A DNA stretch of 64,000 nt from JAJVID01 sp050247435. Its GTDB lineage: Bacteria > Acidobacteriota > Blastocatellia > RBC074. The stretch is from the NCBI GenBank assembly GCA_050247435.1, contig JBFWUF010000028.1, forward strand, positions 1 to 64,000. Direction: 5' to 3'. The notes beneath the pieces are model-generated. The model ran no database searches. It saw nothing but the letters and a program-made list of their open reading frames with translations, and had not been told where the DNA came from. The translations under genes were made by a program, and so were the position numbers. This document shows, piece after piece, positions 52,123 through 59,907 of the stretch (positions within the stretch are counted from its first letter, which is position 1; each line of letters begins with the position of its first letter).

Positions 52123-53577
52123 TCACGGTTTCGATGCTGTCTGTTCCGCTGTTTGTCCCGTGGTCATCGCCGTCACCGGTGTGGATGAGAAAGCCGAAGC
52201 TGGCAACGGCTTGCCCAATGCTCGCTCCAGCTCGGCCAGACTCGTGTAGTAATCGCGCAATGCGGTGTTGTATTGAGTCTGGTTCTCGACCAGGCGGCGT
52301 TGCTCGGCAATCACATTCAACACGGGCATTTCGCCGAAGCTGTAAGCTGCCCGGATTGTTCTCAGGTTCTCTTCGGCGCGTGGCAGCACCTGGCCGCCGT
52401 AAATCGCCAGCGACTGCGCCGCCGCCGCGTAACGATTGAGCGCCAGCGCCACATCGCGTTTGACGATTGCCTCGACGAATTCACGGCGGTATTTGGCCTG
52501 CGTCTTCTCGCCCACGGCGGCGGCGATCTCGCCTTGATTGCGGTTACGAATGGGAATCTCAATCGAGACGCCGACGGTGAGCAGATGATCAATATCGTTC
52601 AATGTTCCGACCGGCGTGTTTTCAAAAACCGAACGTGAACGCGAGTAGCGCACTGAAGCGGCGAGATTCGGCGTGCGTTGTGATTCAGCCAGGCTGATGC
52701 GTGCATCACCGAGTTCTTCAGCGATCCGCGCGGCCTGCAAATCAGCGCGCTCGCGCAACGCGATTTCGGTTGCAGCACCAATCGTCATCCCAAGCAATGG
52801 CGGGCGCTCGAGCGCGGGCGCGAGCGTTAGAGATTCAGTCGGATCAAAACCCGCGAGCGTCCGCAGTGTGATCAACTGCGCTTCCAGATCGGCGCGCGAC
52901 TGCACGGTCTGCGCGCGCAGCCGGTCAACCTCGACGCGCACGAGATTGAGATCAAGTGGCGCGACATCGCCCTCGCGCAGCCGAGCCTCGGTGACACGAG
53001 CCAACTCCTGATCGAGCGCAATCAACCGCTCGGCGCTGTCAAGTTGGCGGGCCGCAGCCAGCGCCTGCGCATAAGCGGTGCGAATCTCCGCCGCGATCTG
53101 CCGTTCCAAAGCGCGCACCTCGGCTACCGCCCGGTCGTATTCAAGCTGCGCAACGGCGACGCGCTTGCCGCGCTTGCCTCCCAGTTCAAAGACCTGAGTC
53201 GTGCCGATGGCAGTGTTTCCTTCACCACTGCGGCCTGTCAGGTAATCGCTCGTCTGCTCGACATCGAAGGTCGGGTTTGGGCGCAAGCCCGCTTGAATTA
53301 GCCTCCCCCGCGCAATCGCCAGAGTCTGGCGCGCGGCGAGCAGCTCGCGGCTGCGTGCAAAAGCAGCATCGGACAGTTGCTCAACGGTCGTGCCTGCCGG
53401 GCCGACGAACTGACGCGAAGTGAGTTGCACGTTTAGCGATGAGGAGTCGGCAATACTGATCGGGCTTCGATCCTGTTTTGCCTCTTGCGCAAACGCCGCG
53501 ATGTTTACGACGGCAACCAGAGACAGTAAACCGATAGCTATGGACCAGCGATACCGTCGGAATTGATTTAAGCGCAT
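52123..53577 (-). CDS. TolC-family outer-membrane factor (CzcC-like)
   Basis: 484 residues. Signal peptide AIGLLSLVAVVNIAAFAQE. OEP repeats: LSDAAFARSRELLAARQTLA and EIALRERADLQAARIAEELG, plus GLRPNPTFDVEQ, FELGGKRGKRVAVAQ and VGVSIEIPIRNRNQGEIAAA, typical of heavy-metal CzcC proteins. It is the outer-membrane exit for the pump at 45531-48740 and starts 3 bp after the gene at 53581-54174. Confidence 0.93.
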   Translation of the reverse strand: MRLNQFRRYRWSIAIGLLSLVAVVNIAAFAQEAKQDRSPISIADSSSLNVQLTSRQFVGPAGTTVEQLSDAAFARSRELLAARQTLAIARGRLIQAGLRPNPTFDVEQTSDYLTGRSGEGNTAIGTTQVFELGGKRGKRVAVAQLEYDRAVAEVRALERQIAAEIRTAYAQALAAARQLDSAERLIALDQELARVTEARLREGDVAPLDLNLVRVEVDRLRAQTVQSRADLEAQLITLRTLAGFDPTESLTLAPALERPPLLGMTIGAATEIALRERADLQAARIAEELGDARISLAESQRTPNLAASVRYSRSRSVFENTPVGTLNDIDHLLTVGVSIEIPIRNRNQGEIAAAVGEKTQAKYRREFVEAIVKRDVALALNRYAAAAQSLAIYGGQVLPRAEENLRTIRAAYSFGEMPVLNVIAEQRRLVENQTQYNTALRDYYTSLAELERALGKPLPASAFSSTPVTAMTTGQTAEQTASKP

Positions 53578-53580
53578 GGT

Positions 53581-54174
53581 TCAACTCTCCGGCTGCAAAA
53601 TCGCGTGGCGATGCCAAACGCGATAACTTGTCACGCCGACCATCGTCAGGAGCAACACGCCCAGCGACCACAACAGAGCATTCCCCGTGTCCATCAGGTT
53701 GCTCTCCGTCGCCGCAGGCTGAGGCGCTTCAATGGCAACTGCGCCATAGTTGGCCGTCTGCTCAACTCCGCCAGCCTTCACGATTACTGAAAAGCTATAG
53801 TTGCCCGAATCAAGTGGCGGCAGCGTCAACTCATACTCACCGGCGCGCGCTGATGGCTTGGCAGCAACTTTGATTGGTTCCTTTCCTTTGGCTGCGATTA
53901 CCAGATTGGCCGTTGCTTCTTTGACAGGCTCGTTCGTTGCATAAAGTGTGATGAAGAGGCGCGCCGAATGTTCGTGCAACGGCTCAAGCGCCGGATGCTT
54001 CATCATCACCTCGTAATCGCCGACGCGCGCAGTTCGAGCAACCATCCCCGAATCGGCGGCCACTGCTGCTTTCTTCGTCCCGTCATCGTGCCCTTCGTGC
54101 GCGGAAGAGGCTGACGGCAAAGCCAGCAGGATTAAACCCAGTGCCAACACTTTCTTGACTCGTATCAACATCAT
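53581..54174 (-). CDS. YtkA-like membrane-anchored protein heading the RND cluster
   Basis: 197 residues. Signal peptide LALGLILLALPSASSA, then HEGHDDG. Beta-sandwich like YtkA/FixH: YEVMMKHPALEPLHEHSARL and YELTLPPLDSGNYSFSVIVK. A C-terminal TM (LLWSLGVLLLTMVGVTSY) and short tail follow. First gene of the czc-like operon. AAGGAGG lies just before two adjacent ATG codons. A sigma-54-type promoter lies about 124 bp upstream. It is probably a metal-binding accessory of the pump. Confidence 0.82.
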   Translation of the reverse strand: MMLIRVKKVLALGLILLALPSASSAHEGHDDGTKKAAVAADSGMVARTARVGDYEVMMKHPALEPLHEHSARLFITLYATNEPVKEATANLVIAAKGKEPIKVAAKPSARAGEYELTLPPLDSGNYSFSVIVKAGGVEQTANYGAVAIEAPQPAATESNLMDTGNALLWSLGVLLLTMVGVTSYRVWHRHAILQPES

Positions 54175-54296
54175 TCCTCCTTGCGATAGCGGGCGGATTC
54201 AACTTTTGCTCCAACATCCGGCTCGCTCAATTTTCAGTCTCTATCACCATCGTATCGAGCGACTGATTCATTGCCCACTAAGTCCGCCATGCTATT

Positions 54297-54312
54297 GGCA
54301 ACCGACAGGCCA
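54297..54312 (-). promoter_or_regulatory. Sigma-54 promoter for the RND cluster
   Basis: On the minus strand: TGGCCTG-TCGG-TTGCC, with the invariant GG and GC at exact spacing and TTGC intact. It points to the ATG at 54174. Inverted repeat C is about 185 bp upstream. Confidence 0.7.
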
Positions 54313-54479
54313 GAGGCGCAGCGCAAAGACACTCAGCAGTTGTTTCTATTTTTGATGAGGGAGGAGCGGCGGTAAGTCTTCACGAATCGGGGCTTAGCCA
54401 GCGGACGGCTGGTAAGGGAAGAATCCGCACAGCAGATAATCGAGTAGGTTCAGAATGAATGGTTCCGTTGCTTTTGCTG

Positions 54480-54506
54480 AAAACAGACAAACGCCAGTTT
54501 GTTTTC
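54480..54506. promoter_or_regulatory. Inverted repeat C, candidate activator site
   Basis: AAAACAGAC (54480-54488), spacer AAACGCCA, GTTTGTTTT (54497-54505) then C. Gap-free alignment to repeat A gives 22 or more identities over 27 bases. The nested ACAAAC-GCCA-GTTTGT is also palindromic. A weaker relative GACAA-CGGC-TTGTC lies at 54639-54652. Confidence 0.7.
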
Positions 54507-54665
54507 AACCAGCATTGCCATTTATGCATTCTGCGGCGGCGCGTGATGAACGGTTGCGGCGCTGATGAGGGACTCGCCATAATGCGAATCTGGTGACGCA
54601 ATCGTAGTCAGGGTTGGATCAAGAGATGTTTGTTTATGGACAACGGCTTGTCTATTTCCAGACAG

Positions 54666-54756
54666 GCCAAATTTGGCATTCATCAAAAAGGAATGGCGGA
54701 GTGGTGACAACACCCCGCCATTCGGCTTGGGGCATTTCGGAAAGATCCAAAATGCC
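54666..54756. promoter_or_regulatory. Three consecutive palindromes before csoR-like gene
   Basis: GCCAAATTTGGC (54666-54677) is a perfect palindrome. GAATGGCGGAGTG (54691-54703) pairs with CACCCCGCCATTC (54711-54723), 12 of 13. GGCATTT (54731-54737) pairs with AAATGCC (54750-54756). They end 45 bp before the ATG at 54802. The G/C-rich one resembles CsoR-type operators. No gene is evident elsewhere in 54175-54801. Confidence 0.55.
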
Positions 54757-54801
54757 GCGTTTTGCCACCCCCATCCAGGCAGGAAGGAGCCAGCAAATTC
54801 A

Positions 54802-55104
54802 ATGACTCGCGCTAAAAACGGACAGCAGGGAACAGTCCTGTCTCATGGTAAGCAATTACCACGCCTTAAACGGATCGAAGGCCAGGTGCGCGGCGTGCAG
54901 CAGATGATCGAGAACGAACGCGACTGCGTCGAAGTCGCGCATCAACTCAGTGCCGTCATTGCGGCATTGCGACGTGTACAAGGCAATATGCTGCGTGATC
55001 ATCTCCGCGAGTGTGCGAACGCGGCATTGACCGGGAAGCTCCCGGCGGCAAAAGCCAGGCGACTGACCGATGAGATCGGAGAGTTACTGGCAAAGTGGGG
55101 CTGA
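54802..55104 (+). CDS. csoR: CsoR/RcnR-family repressor
   Basis: 100 residues from ATG 54802 (GAAGGAGCC upstream). All-helical CsoR fold: QLPRLKRIEGQVRGVQQMIE, then Cys42 (RDCVEV), His67 and Cys71 (DHLREC): the Cys-His-Cys set used for Cu(I) in CsoR. A His replaced elsewhere would mark nickel or formaldehyde sensors, so copper is favoured. Plus strand, divergent from the RND cluster and convergent with the response regulator. Copper binding is expected to release it from DNA. Confidence 0.88.
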   Translation: MTRAKNGQQGTVLSHGKQLPRLKRIEGQVRGVQQMIENERDCVEVAHQLSAVIAALRRVQGNMLRDHLRECANAALTGKLPAAKARRLTDEIGELLAKWG

Positions 55105-55138
55105 TGCTGACAGGAAACCTTTGTGATGCGGTTCCTGA

Positions 55139-56539
55139 TCAAATTTTCTGTGCATCTTCGGCAGGTTCGGCTGACTGCAAGCCGTACTTTTGCATGCGAT
55201 AAATCAGTGCGCTCCGTGTGATGTTCAAGTATTGCGCCGCCCGCGTCTGATTCCAATCATGCTTGTCGAGCGCCTGGCGCAGTATTTCCCGCTCCACTTC
55301 TTCCAGATCAATCCCATCATCGGGCAGTTGAATCAGAACATTGGCGGCGTGACCGGTCATCGCAGTCATATTCTCCGGCAGATCGCTGATGCTTACCGTA
55401 TCGCCTTCCGCAATCACCGCCAAACGCTCGACCGTGTGCTTCAACTCGCGCACGTTGCCCGGCCAGGAGTAAGTCTGAAAGTAGCGAAAAATATCCTTCT
55501 CAAAGTTCAGTTCCGGGCGCTGATAACGCTGCGCCAATTCCTTCAGAAAGTAATCGGCCAGCAGCGGGATGTCTTCGCGCCGCTCACGCAACGGCGGCAA
55601 ATGAACCGGAACGACTTTGAGGCGGAAGAAGAGGTCTTCGCGGAAGCGACCGTCCGCCACCATTTTCGAGAGATCGCGATTGGTGGCGGCGAGGAAGCGC
55701 ACGTCAATGCGGCGCGTGGTCGTCTCTCCGACACGGGTGAACTCGCCGTCTTCGAGCACACGCAGCAGCTTGACCTGGAGCGCGAGGGGCAGGTCTCCAA
55801 TCTCGTCGAGCAACACGGTTCCTTTGTCGGCGGCTTCGAGCTTGCCGCGCGCGTCGGTATAAGCGCCGGTGAAGGAGCCTTTGCGATGACCGAACAACTC
55901 TGACTCGATCAAGCCTTCGGGAATCGCACCGCAATTGATCACGACGAAAGGCCCATCACGCCGCACGCTGTTTTGATGAATCGCTTTGGCAATCAGTTCT
56001 TTTCCGGTGCCGCTCTCGCCCGTGATCAGGACAGCCAGGTCGGTGCGCGCAACCTTTTCGACGAGGGCGTAGACGCGCCTCATCGCGGACGAAGAACCAA
56101 TCATGTTGTCGAGCGAAAAGCGGCTCTCGATAAACTGCTTGAGCGAGCGGTTCTCGCGCACGAGCGCAGTGTATTGAAGCCCTTTCGAGACGGTGAGCAG
56201 CAGTTCTTCGCGGTTGAAGGGCTTCGTGATGTAATCGTAAGCGCCAAGCTTCATCGCCTCGACCGCCGTTTCAATTGAGCCATAGGCGGTAATCACCAGC
56301 ACTACCACGTCAGGACTTATCACACTGATGCGCCGCATCAACTCAAGGCCGCTCAACTCCGGCATCTGAATGTCAGTGATCACCATCTCCACTTGTTGAC
56401 TGGTGAACACGTCCAAACCTTCCTTGCCGTTAGCTGCGGTAAGTACCTGATAGCCAGCTTCTGACAGATGGTGCGCGAGTACGCGCCGCAAACTGGCGTC
56501 GTCATCTACAAGCAGAATTGTTTTGTTGGTCATTGTCAT
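55139..56539 (-). CDS. Sigma-54 response regulator (NtrC/ZraR type)
   Basis: About 466 residues from MTMTNKTILL; ATG 56584 would add 15. Receiver (6-120) with phospho-Asp56 in VITDIQMPE. AAA+ domain (about 145-370): Walker A GESGTGKE, GAFTGA loop in HRKGSFTGAYTDARG for sigma-54 contact, and Walker B GTVLLDEIGDL. Fis-type HTH at the end (LDKHDWNQTRAAQYLNITRS). Activates sigma-54 promoters, several of which are predicted in this window. The kinase is encoded at 57517-58623 with another gene between. Confidence 0.95.
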   Translation of the reverse strand: MTMTNKTILLVDDDASLRRVLAHHLSEAGYQVLTAANGKEGLDVFTSQQVEMVITDIQMPELSGLELMRRISVISPDVVVLVITAYGSIETAVEAMKLGAYDYITKPFNREELLLTVSKGLQYTALVRENRSLKQFIESRFSLDNMIGSSSAMRRVYALVEKVARTDLAVLITGESGTGKELIAKAIHQNSVRRDGPFVVINCGAIPEGLIESELFGHRKGSFTGAYTDARGKLEAADKGTVLLDEIGDLPLALQVKLLRVLEDGEFTRVGETTTRRIDVRFLAATNRDLSKMVADGRFREDLFFRLKVVPVHLPPLRERREDIPLLADYFLKELAQRYQRPELNFEKDIFRYFQTYSWPGNVRELKHTVERLAVIAEGDTVSISDLPENMTAMTGHAANVLIQLPDDGIDLEEVEREILRQALDKHDWNQTRAAQYLNITRSALIYRMQKYGLQSAEPAEDAQKI

Positions 56540-56602
56540 TGGCATTGGGGTCAGCCCAACGGCTCGTTCATTGGGCGCATGCAAGCTTCTTGGTTGAAAA
56601 GT

Positions 56603-56616
56603 ACAACGCCAGTTGT
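56603..56616. promoter_or_regulatory. Short palindrome upstream of the response regulator
   Basis: ACAAC-GCCA-GTTGT shares the ACAA(A)CGCCAGT(T)TGT centre of inverted repeat C. It lies between the AT-rich gene and the response-regulator start, so it may mediate autoregulation. The outer arms of the 27-bp repeat are not conserved. Confidence 0.4.
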
Positions 56617-56643
56617 GCGCGTTCTGATAAGTAATGTCAGTGC

Positions 56644-57510
56644 TTACTCAAGTAAAACTGACTTTAACTTTATTTGGTACTCCGTGAATATCTTGTCAAT
56701 AAGCTCGCTCTCACTAACGTTCCTGTAAATAAGAGGTGTATCGAGCGTTACTGGATAAAATAGCGCCCCAACATTTCCTGGGTAAAAATGTATTCCCACT
56801 GCTCCAACTCCAGTAGACTCCGGTGTCAGAATTGAATAGCTGTAGCTTCCTGTCGAAGAGAAGAACTCATTCAGACCGGCTGAAGTGTTTGGCGAGATAG
56901 CTTTTGATCCAGGAAAAGAAAGGCAGGTTGGCTCGTAATAAAAACCATCTGGCGACGATGCCACCTCAATCATGAATTCGCCTACGTCACCATGTTTTTC
57001 CGACTCAACCAGTCTTTTAAAAGCCCTATTCATCCGATATATCGTATTAAGATTAACTTCCTCTTCTTTGGATAAACTGCCTCTATCCAAACCCGGAGTC
57101 GAATGAAAACGCCTCTGGTAATCATCAAACGCATCAATATTGCCGATCCAACATTGATCTATTACCTCTTCGACTTTACTGTCGCTGATCTTAACAAGCG
57201 AAAACTTAGGGGCAAGACTTGCAATAATGAAGTCGACATTATTGTTACTATCTTGATTTTCCTTGAGTAAGAAATCTTTTGCTTTATCTAAATCATCATA
57301 ACCTTGCTTAATAATCCCACTTAATTTTTGAATGGACGAATATGCATAGCCAATGCGCCCTGCGAAGCATACGCATAAATTTCTATTTAAGATTACTGAC
57401 TTCAGTACGCTTCGGCTTATACCTTTCAACACATCAGTAAGGTCAGTCTTTTTTGTGTCACTAAATATTCTGATGCTATTGCTATTTTTTTTCGCTATAA
57501 CAAGTGTCAT
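56644..57510 (-). CDS. AT-rich gene of unknown function, Ntn-hydrolase-like start
   Basis: 288 residues. Base composition is visibly more AT-rich than all neighbours, and codon use differs (AAA, ATA, TTA frequent), indicating recent acquisition. MTLVIAKKNSNSIRIFSDTK and LCVCFAGRIGYAYSSIQKL resemble the start of proteasome/HslV-type Ntn-hydrolases (strand, D-K, FAGR), but the nucleophile Thr is only at position 2 and the C-terminal half is unfamiliar. It starts 6 bp after the kinase stop and separates kinase from regulator. Possibly a defence or stress cargo gene; function is unknown. Confidence 0.75.
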   Translation of the reverse strand: MTLVIAKKNSNSIRIFSDTKKTDLTDVLKGISRSVLKSVILNRNLCVCFAGRIGYAYSSIQKLSGIIKQGYDDLDKAKDFLLKENQDSNNNVDFIIASLAPKFSLVKISDSKVEEVIDQCWIGNIDAFDDYQRRFHSTPGLDRGSLSKEEEVNLNTIYRMNRAFKRLVESEKHGDVGEFMIEVASSPDGFYYEPTCLSFPGSKAISPNTSAGLNEFFSSTGSYSYSILTPESTGVGAVGIHFYPGNVGALFYPVTLDTPLIYRNVSESELIDKIFTEYQIKLKSVLLE

Positions 57511-57516
57511 AAGTAC

Positions 57517-58623
57517 CTAACGTTTGACCGGCAGCCGGATTTCAACCAGAGCGCCACCGTTCTCCCCATCCGCAGCCTCGATGCGGCCACCGTGTTGCGT
57601 CACCAGACGATGCGCAATCGCCAGGCCAAGCCCTGTGCCGCGCGATTTGGTCGTCACGAACGGGCTGAACAGCTTCTCGCGCACCGCCGGGTCAATTCCT
57701 TTGCCGGTATCGCGCACGGCCAGCGACAACTCTTCACCGCGCTGACTGGCACTGATCGTCAATTGCCCGCCCTCCGGCATCGCCTCAATGGCGTTGAGGA
57801 TGAGATTGAGCAACACCTGTTTCATCTGTTCGGCATCCAGCAGCACCAGTGGTAAAGAATCAGCGACATCCATGCCGATCTTCACTCGCACCTGCTCCGC
57901 TTGCTTGTTTGCCAGCTTGACCACCGACTCAACGATCTCACGCGGCGGCGTCGGCAGCAATTCCGGCAAACGCGGGCGCGCGTACTGCAAGAAATCGGAA
58001 ACCAGCCCGTTGAGACGCTCGACCTCATGCTTGATGATGGTCAGAAACTCGGCCTTCTCGTGTTCAGGCGGTACGATGGTTTCGAGTGCCTCAGCGGCGC
58101 CATGAATCGCGCCAAGCGGGTTACGAATCTCGTGGACAATCGCCGCCGACATCTGACCAAGCGAAGCGTGGCGATCCGCAAGCAGCAACTGATCCACCGT
58201 GCTGCGTAATTCGTCATAAGCGCGCTGTAACTCGACGGCGGTCTGCTCGTATCTTTGACGTTCTCGCCGCTCCGCGCCCGCAAGCAGACCGGTGACGATG
58301 CCGATGACCAGAAAGAGGATCGTTTCAGCGTATTGGTTGATCGCGTAGACGCGGTTGTCGGCATGTTGGGCGAGATGCGGCAGATAAATCAGCGTACTCA
58401 ACACCGCTGCTGCCAGACCGCCGCGCAGACCGTAGCTGTAAGCGGCGTAGATGATCGGAATGTAATAAAGCCGCTGATAAATTTCGTGCAGCAACAAATA
58501 GCGCGTGCTGGTGTTGTAGTGCAAAAAAGTGATCACAATGATGCTGGCGATCAACCACCAGGGCTTGAGATCGCGCGCGGGCTTCGTTGGTTGGGAAAGT
58601 TGCGGTGCCATTTCATCACTCAA
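57517..58623 (-). CDS. Membrane histidine kinase (NtrB/ZraS-like)
   Basis: 368 residues. Four to five N-terminal TMs (about 22-116), a short coiled coil, HisKA with His164 (IVHEIRNPLGAIHGAAE), and HATPase with N box LNLILNAIEAMPEGG, G1 DTGKGIDPAV, F box LFSPFVTTKSRG and G2 GLGLAIAHR. There is no large periplasmic sensor, so the signal is probably read in or near the membrane. Partner of the sigma-54 regulator at 55139-56539. Confidence 0.93.
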   Translation of the reverse strand: MSDEMAPQLSQPTKPARDLKPWWLIASIIVITFLHYNTSTRYLLLHEIYQRLYYIPIIYAAYSYGLRGGLAAAVLSTLIYLPHLAQHADNRVYAINQYAETILFLVIGIVTGLLAGAERRERQRYEQTAVELQRAYDELRSTVDQLLLADRHASLGQMSAAIVHEIRNPLGAIHGAAEALETIVPPEHEKAEFLTIIKHEVERLNGLVSDFLQYARPRLPELLPTPPREIVESVVKLANKQAEQVRVKIGMDVADSLPLVLLDAEQMKQVLLNLILNAIEAMPEGGQLTISASQRGEELSLAVRDTGKGIDPAVREKLFSPFVTTKSRGTGLGLAIAHRLVTQHGGRIEAADGENGGALVEIRLPVKR

Positions 58624-58647
58624 AGGATTGATTCAAGCCGGAGTTCC

Positions 58648-59271
58648 TTAGAGCTTTTCAAAAACACAATAGCTAAAAGCTTGTTGCGTCTGGAACGGGG
58701 TCTGATGCACTTCTCTATCACTGTGAATCAATTTGAATTTTTGCCCCAGAATTTGCCACAACTCATCACAGGCGTAGCGATTGACAGATAAGTTGCTGCA
58801 TTTTTCAGGCCCGTCCGGCGCAAAGGTTGACATCACCAAAATGCCGCCGGATTTCAATGTTTTTTCTACCAGACGGACATACTTCAATTGGTCTTCCGGT
58901 CTGATCAAAAAGTGAAAGACGGCGCGGTCATGCCAAAGATCATATGTGTTTGCGGGCATATCCGCCGTTGTGATGTCAGTCGCCATCCACGTCACCTGCT
59001 TTGCCCCGTCGCCCAGCCGCTGGCGGGTTTGCGCCAACGCCGATTCGGCAATATCCAGAATCACCAATGAGTCATATCCATCGGCCAACAGACAATCCAC
59101 CAGAGTGGAAGTGCCGCCGCCGACATCAATCACAGTGGGGTGATGTTTGGCCGGCATAAATTGATGAATCAGTTCCAGCGACTTTTCGGGTTTCTTTTGA
59201 TACCACGAAACTCCGTCAACCGGTTTGGTGCTATAGATGGTGTTCCAATGCGTTTGTAACTCACCGTTCAT
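58648..59271 (-). CDS. Class I SAM methyltransferase
   Basis: 207 residues. HWNTIYSTKPVDGVSWYQKK is typical of a small family often near metal or tellurite genes; motif I VIDVGGGTSTLVDCLL, motif II LVILDIAESAL, and YDLWHDRAVFHFL. Related to TehB/thiopurine-type enzymes; the substrate is unknown. GAGGAG precedes the ATG. Confidence 0.85.
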   Translation of the reverse strand: MNGELQTHWNTIYSTKPVDGVSWYQKKPEKSLELIHQFMPAKHHPTVIDVGGGTSTLVDCLLADGYDSLVILDIAESALAQTRQRLGDGAKQVTWMATDITTADMPANTYDLWHDRAVFHFLIRPEDQLKYVRLVEKTLKSGGILVMSTFAPDGPEKCSNLSVNRYACDELWQILGQKFKLIHSDREVHQTPFQTQQAFSYCVFEKL

Positions 59272-59315
59272 AAGATCTCCTCGTTCGACCGCAGATCAGT
59301 CGCCTCAGTTTATGG

Positions 59316-59861
59316 TTAATTCTGCTCAAGTAGCGGCGCGATAGCTGCCTCAAACTCCGCCAGGCTCTTGCCGCCCGTCAGCGTCGCGCGCAGCTTGCCC
59401 GTGCGATCCAGCAAAAAGTTCGTCGGCATGATTTCATTCCAAGCTGGGTCAATGACGCTGGCGAACTTGTCGTGATCGGGTTCCTTGCACAGATAAGAAA
59501 CGAAGCCGGGAAAACGCTTCGCCACAAACGGCCTGACGTTCGCTTCCAGTTCTTCCGGCTCATCCAGCGAGACAGCGATGAGCCGGAAGCCGCGCGCCTT
59601 GTATTTTTCTTCGAGCTTCATCAGTTCGGGAATCTCTTTGACGCACGGCGCGCACCAGGTCGCCCAGAAATTGACGAGAATCACATTACCGCTCTTGTCG
59701 CTCTTGCCGGCGTGATACGCTAGAAGTTGCCGCAGGTCGTCTGCGCTAATCGCTTCAACCGTTTTCGGATTAAGCAGTTCCGGGCGAGGTGATGAGGACT
59801 GCCCGAATGAAGCAATCGCCAGCAACGAGCCGAGCAAACATACGATAAAAATTCGATTCAT
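59316..59861 (-). CDS. TlpA-like periplasmic thioredoxin
   Basis: 181 residues. Signal peptide VCLLGSLLAIASFGQ, then a thioredoxin fold with NFWATWCAPCVKEIPELMKL (CAPC) and PTNFLLDRTGKLRATL. Membrane-side disulfide reductase of the TlpA/ResA type. In this setting it may keep thiols of metal-binding proteins reduced. The HMA-TlpA selenoprotein at 32266-33021 has a related domain. Confidence 0.92.
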   Translation of the reverse strand: MNRIFIVCLLGSLLAIASFGQSSSPRPELLNPKTVEAISADDLRQLLAYHAGKSDKSGNVILVNFWATWCAPCVKEIPELMKLEEKYKARGFRLIAVSLDEPEELEANVRPFVAKRFPGFVSYLCKEPDHDKFASVIDPAWNEIMPTNFLLDRTGKLRATLTGGKSLAEFEAAIAPLLEQN

Positions 59862-59907
59862 CTTGCCTGACTTTCTCTTGATGATACAGGTCGAAACATT
59901 GCGAGGC

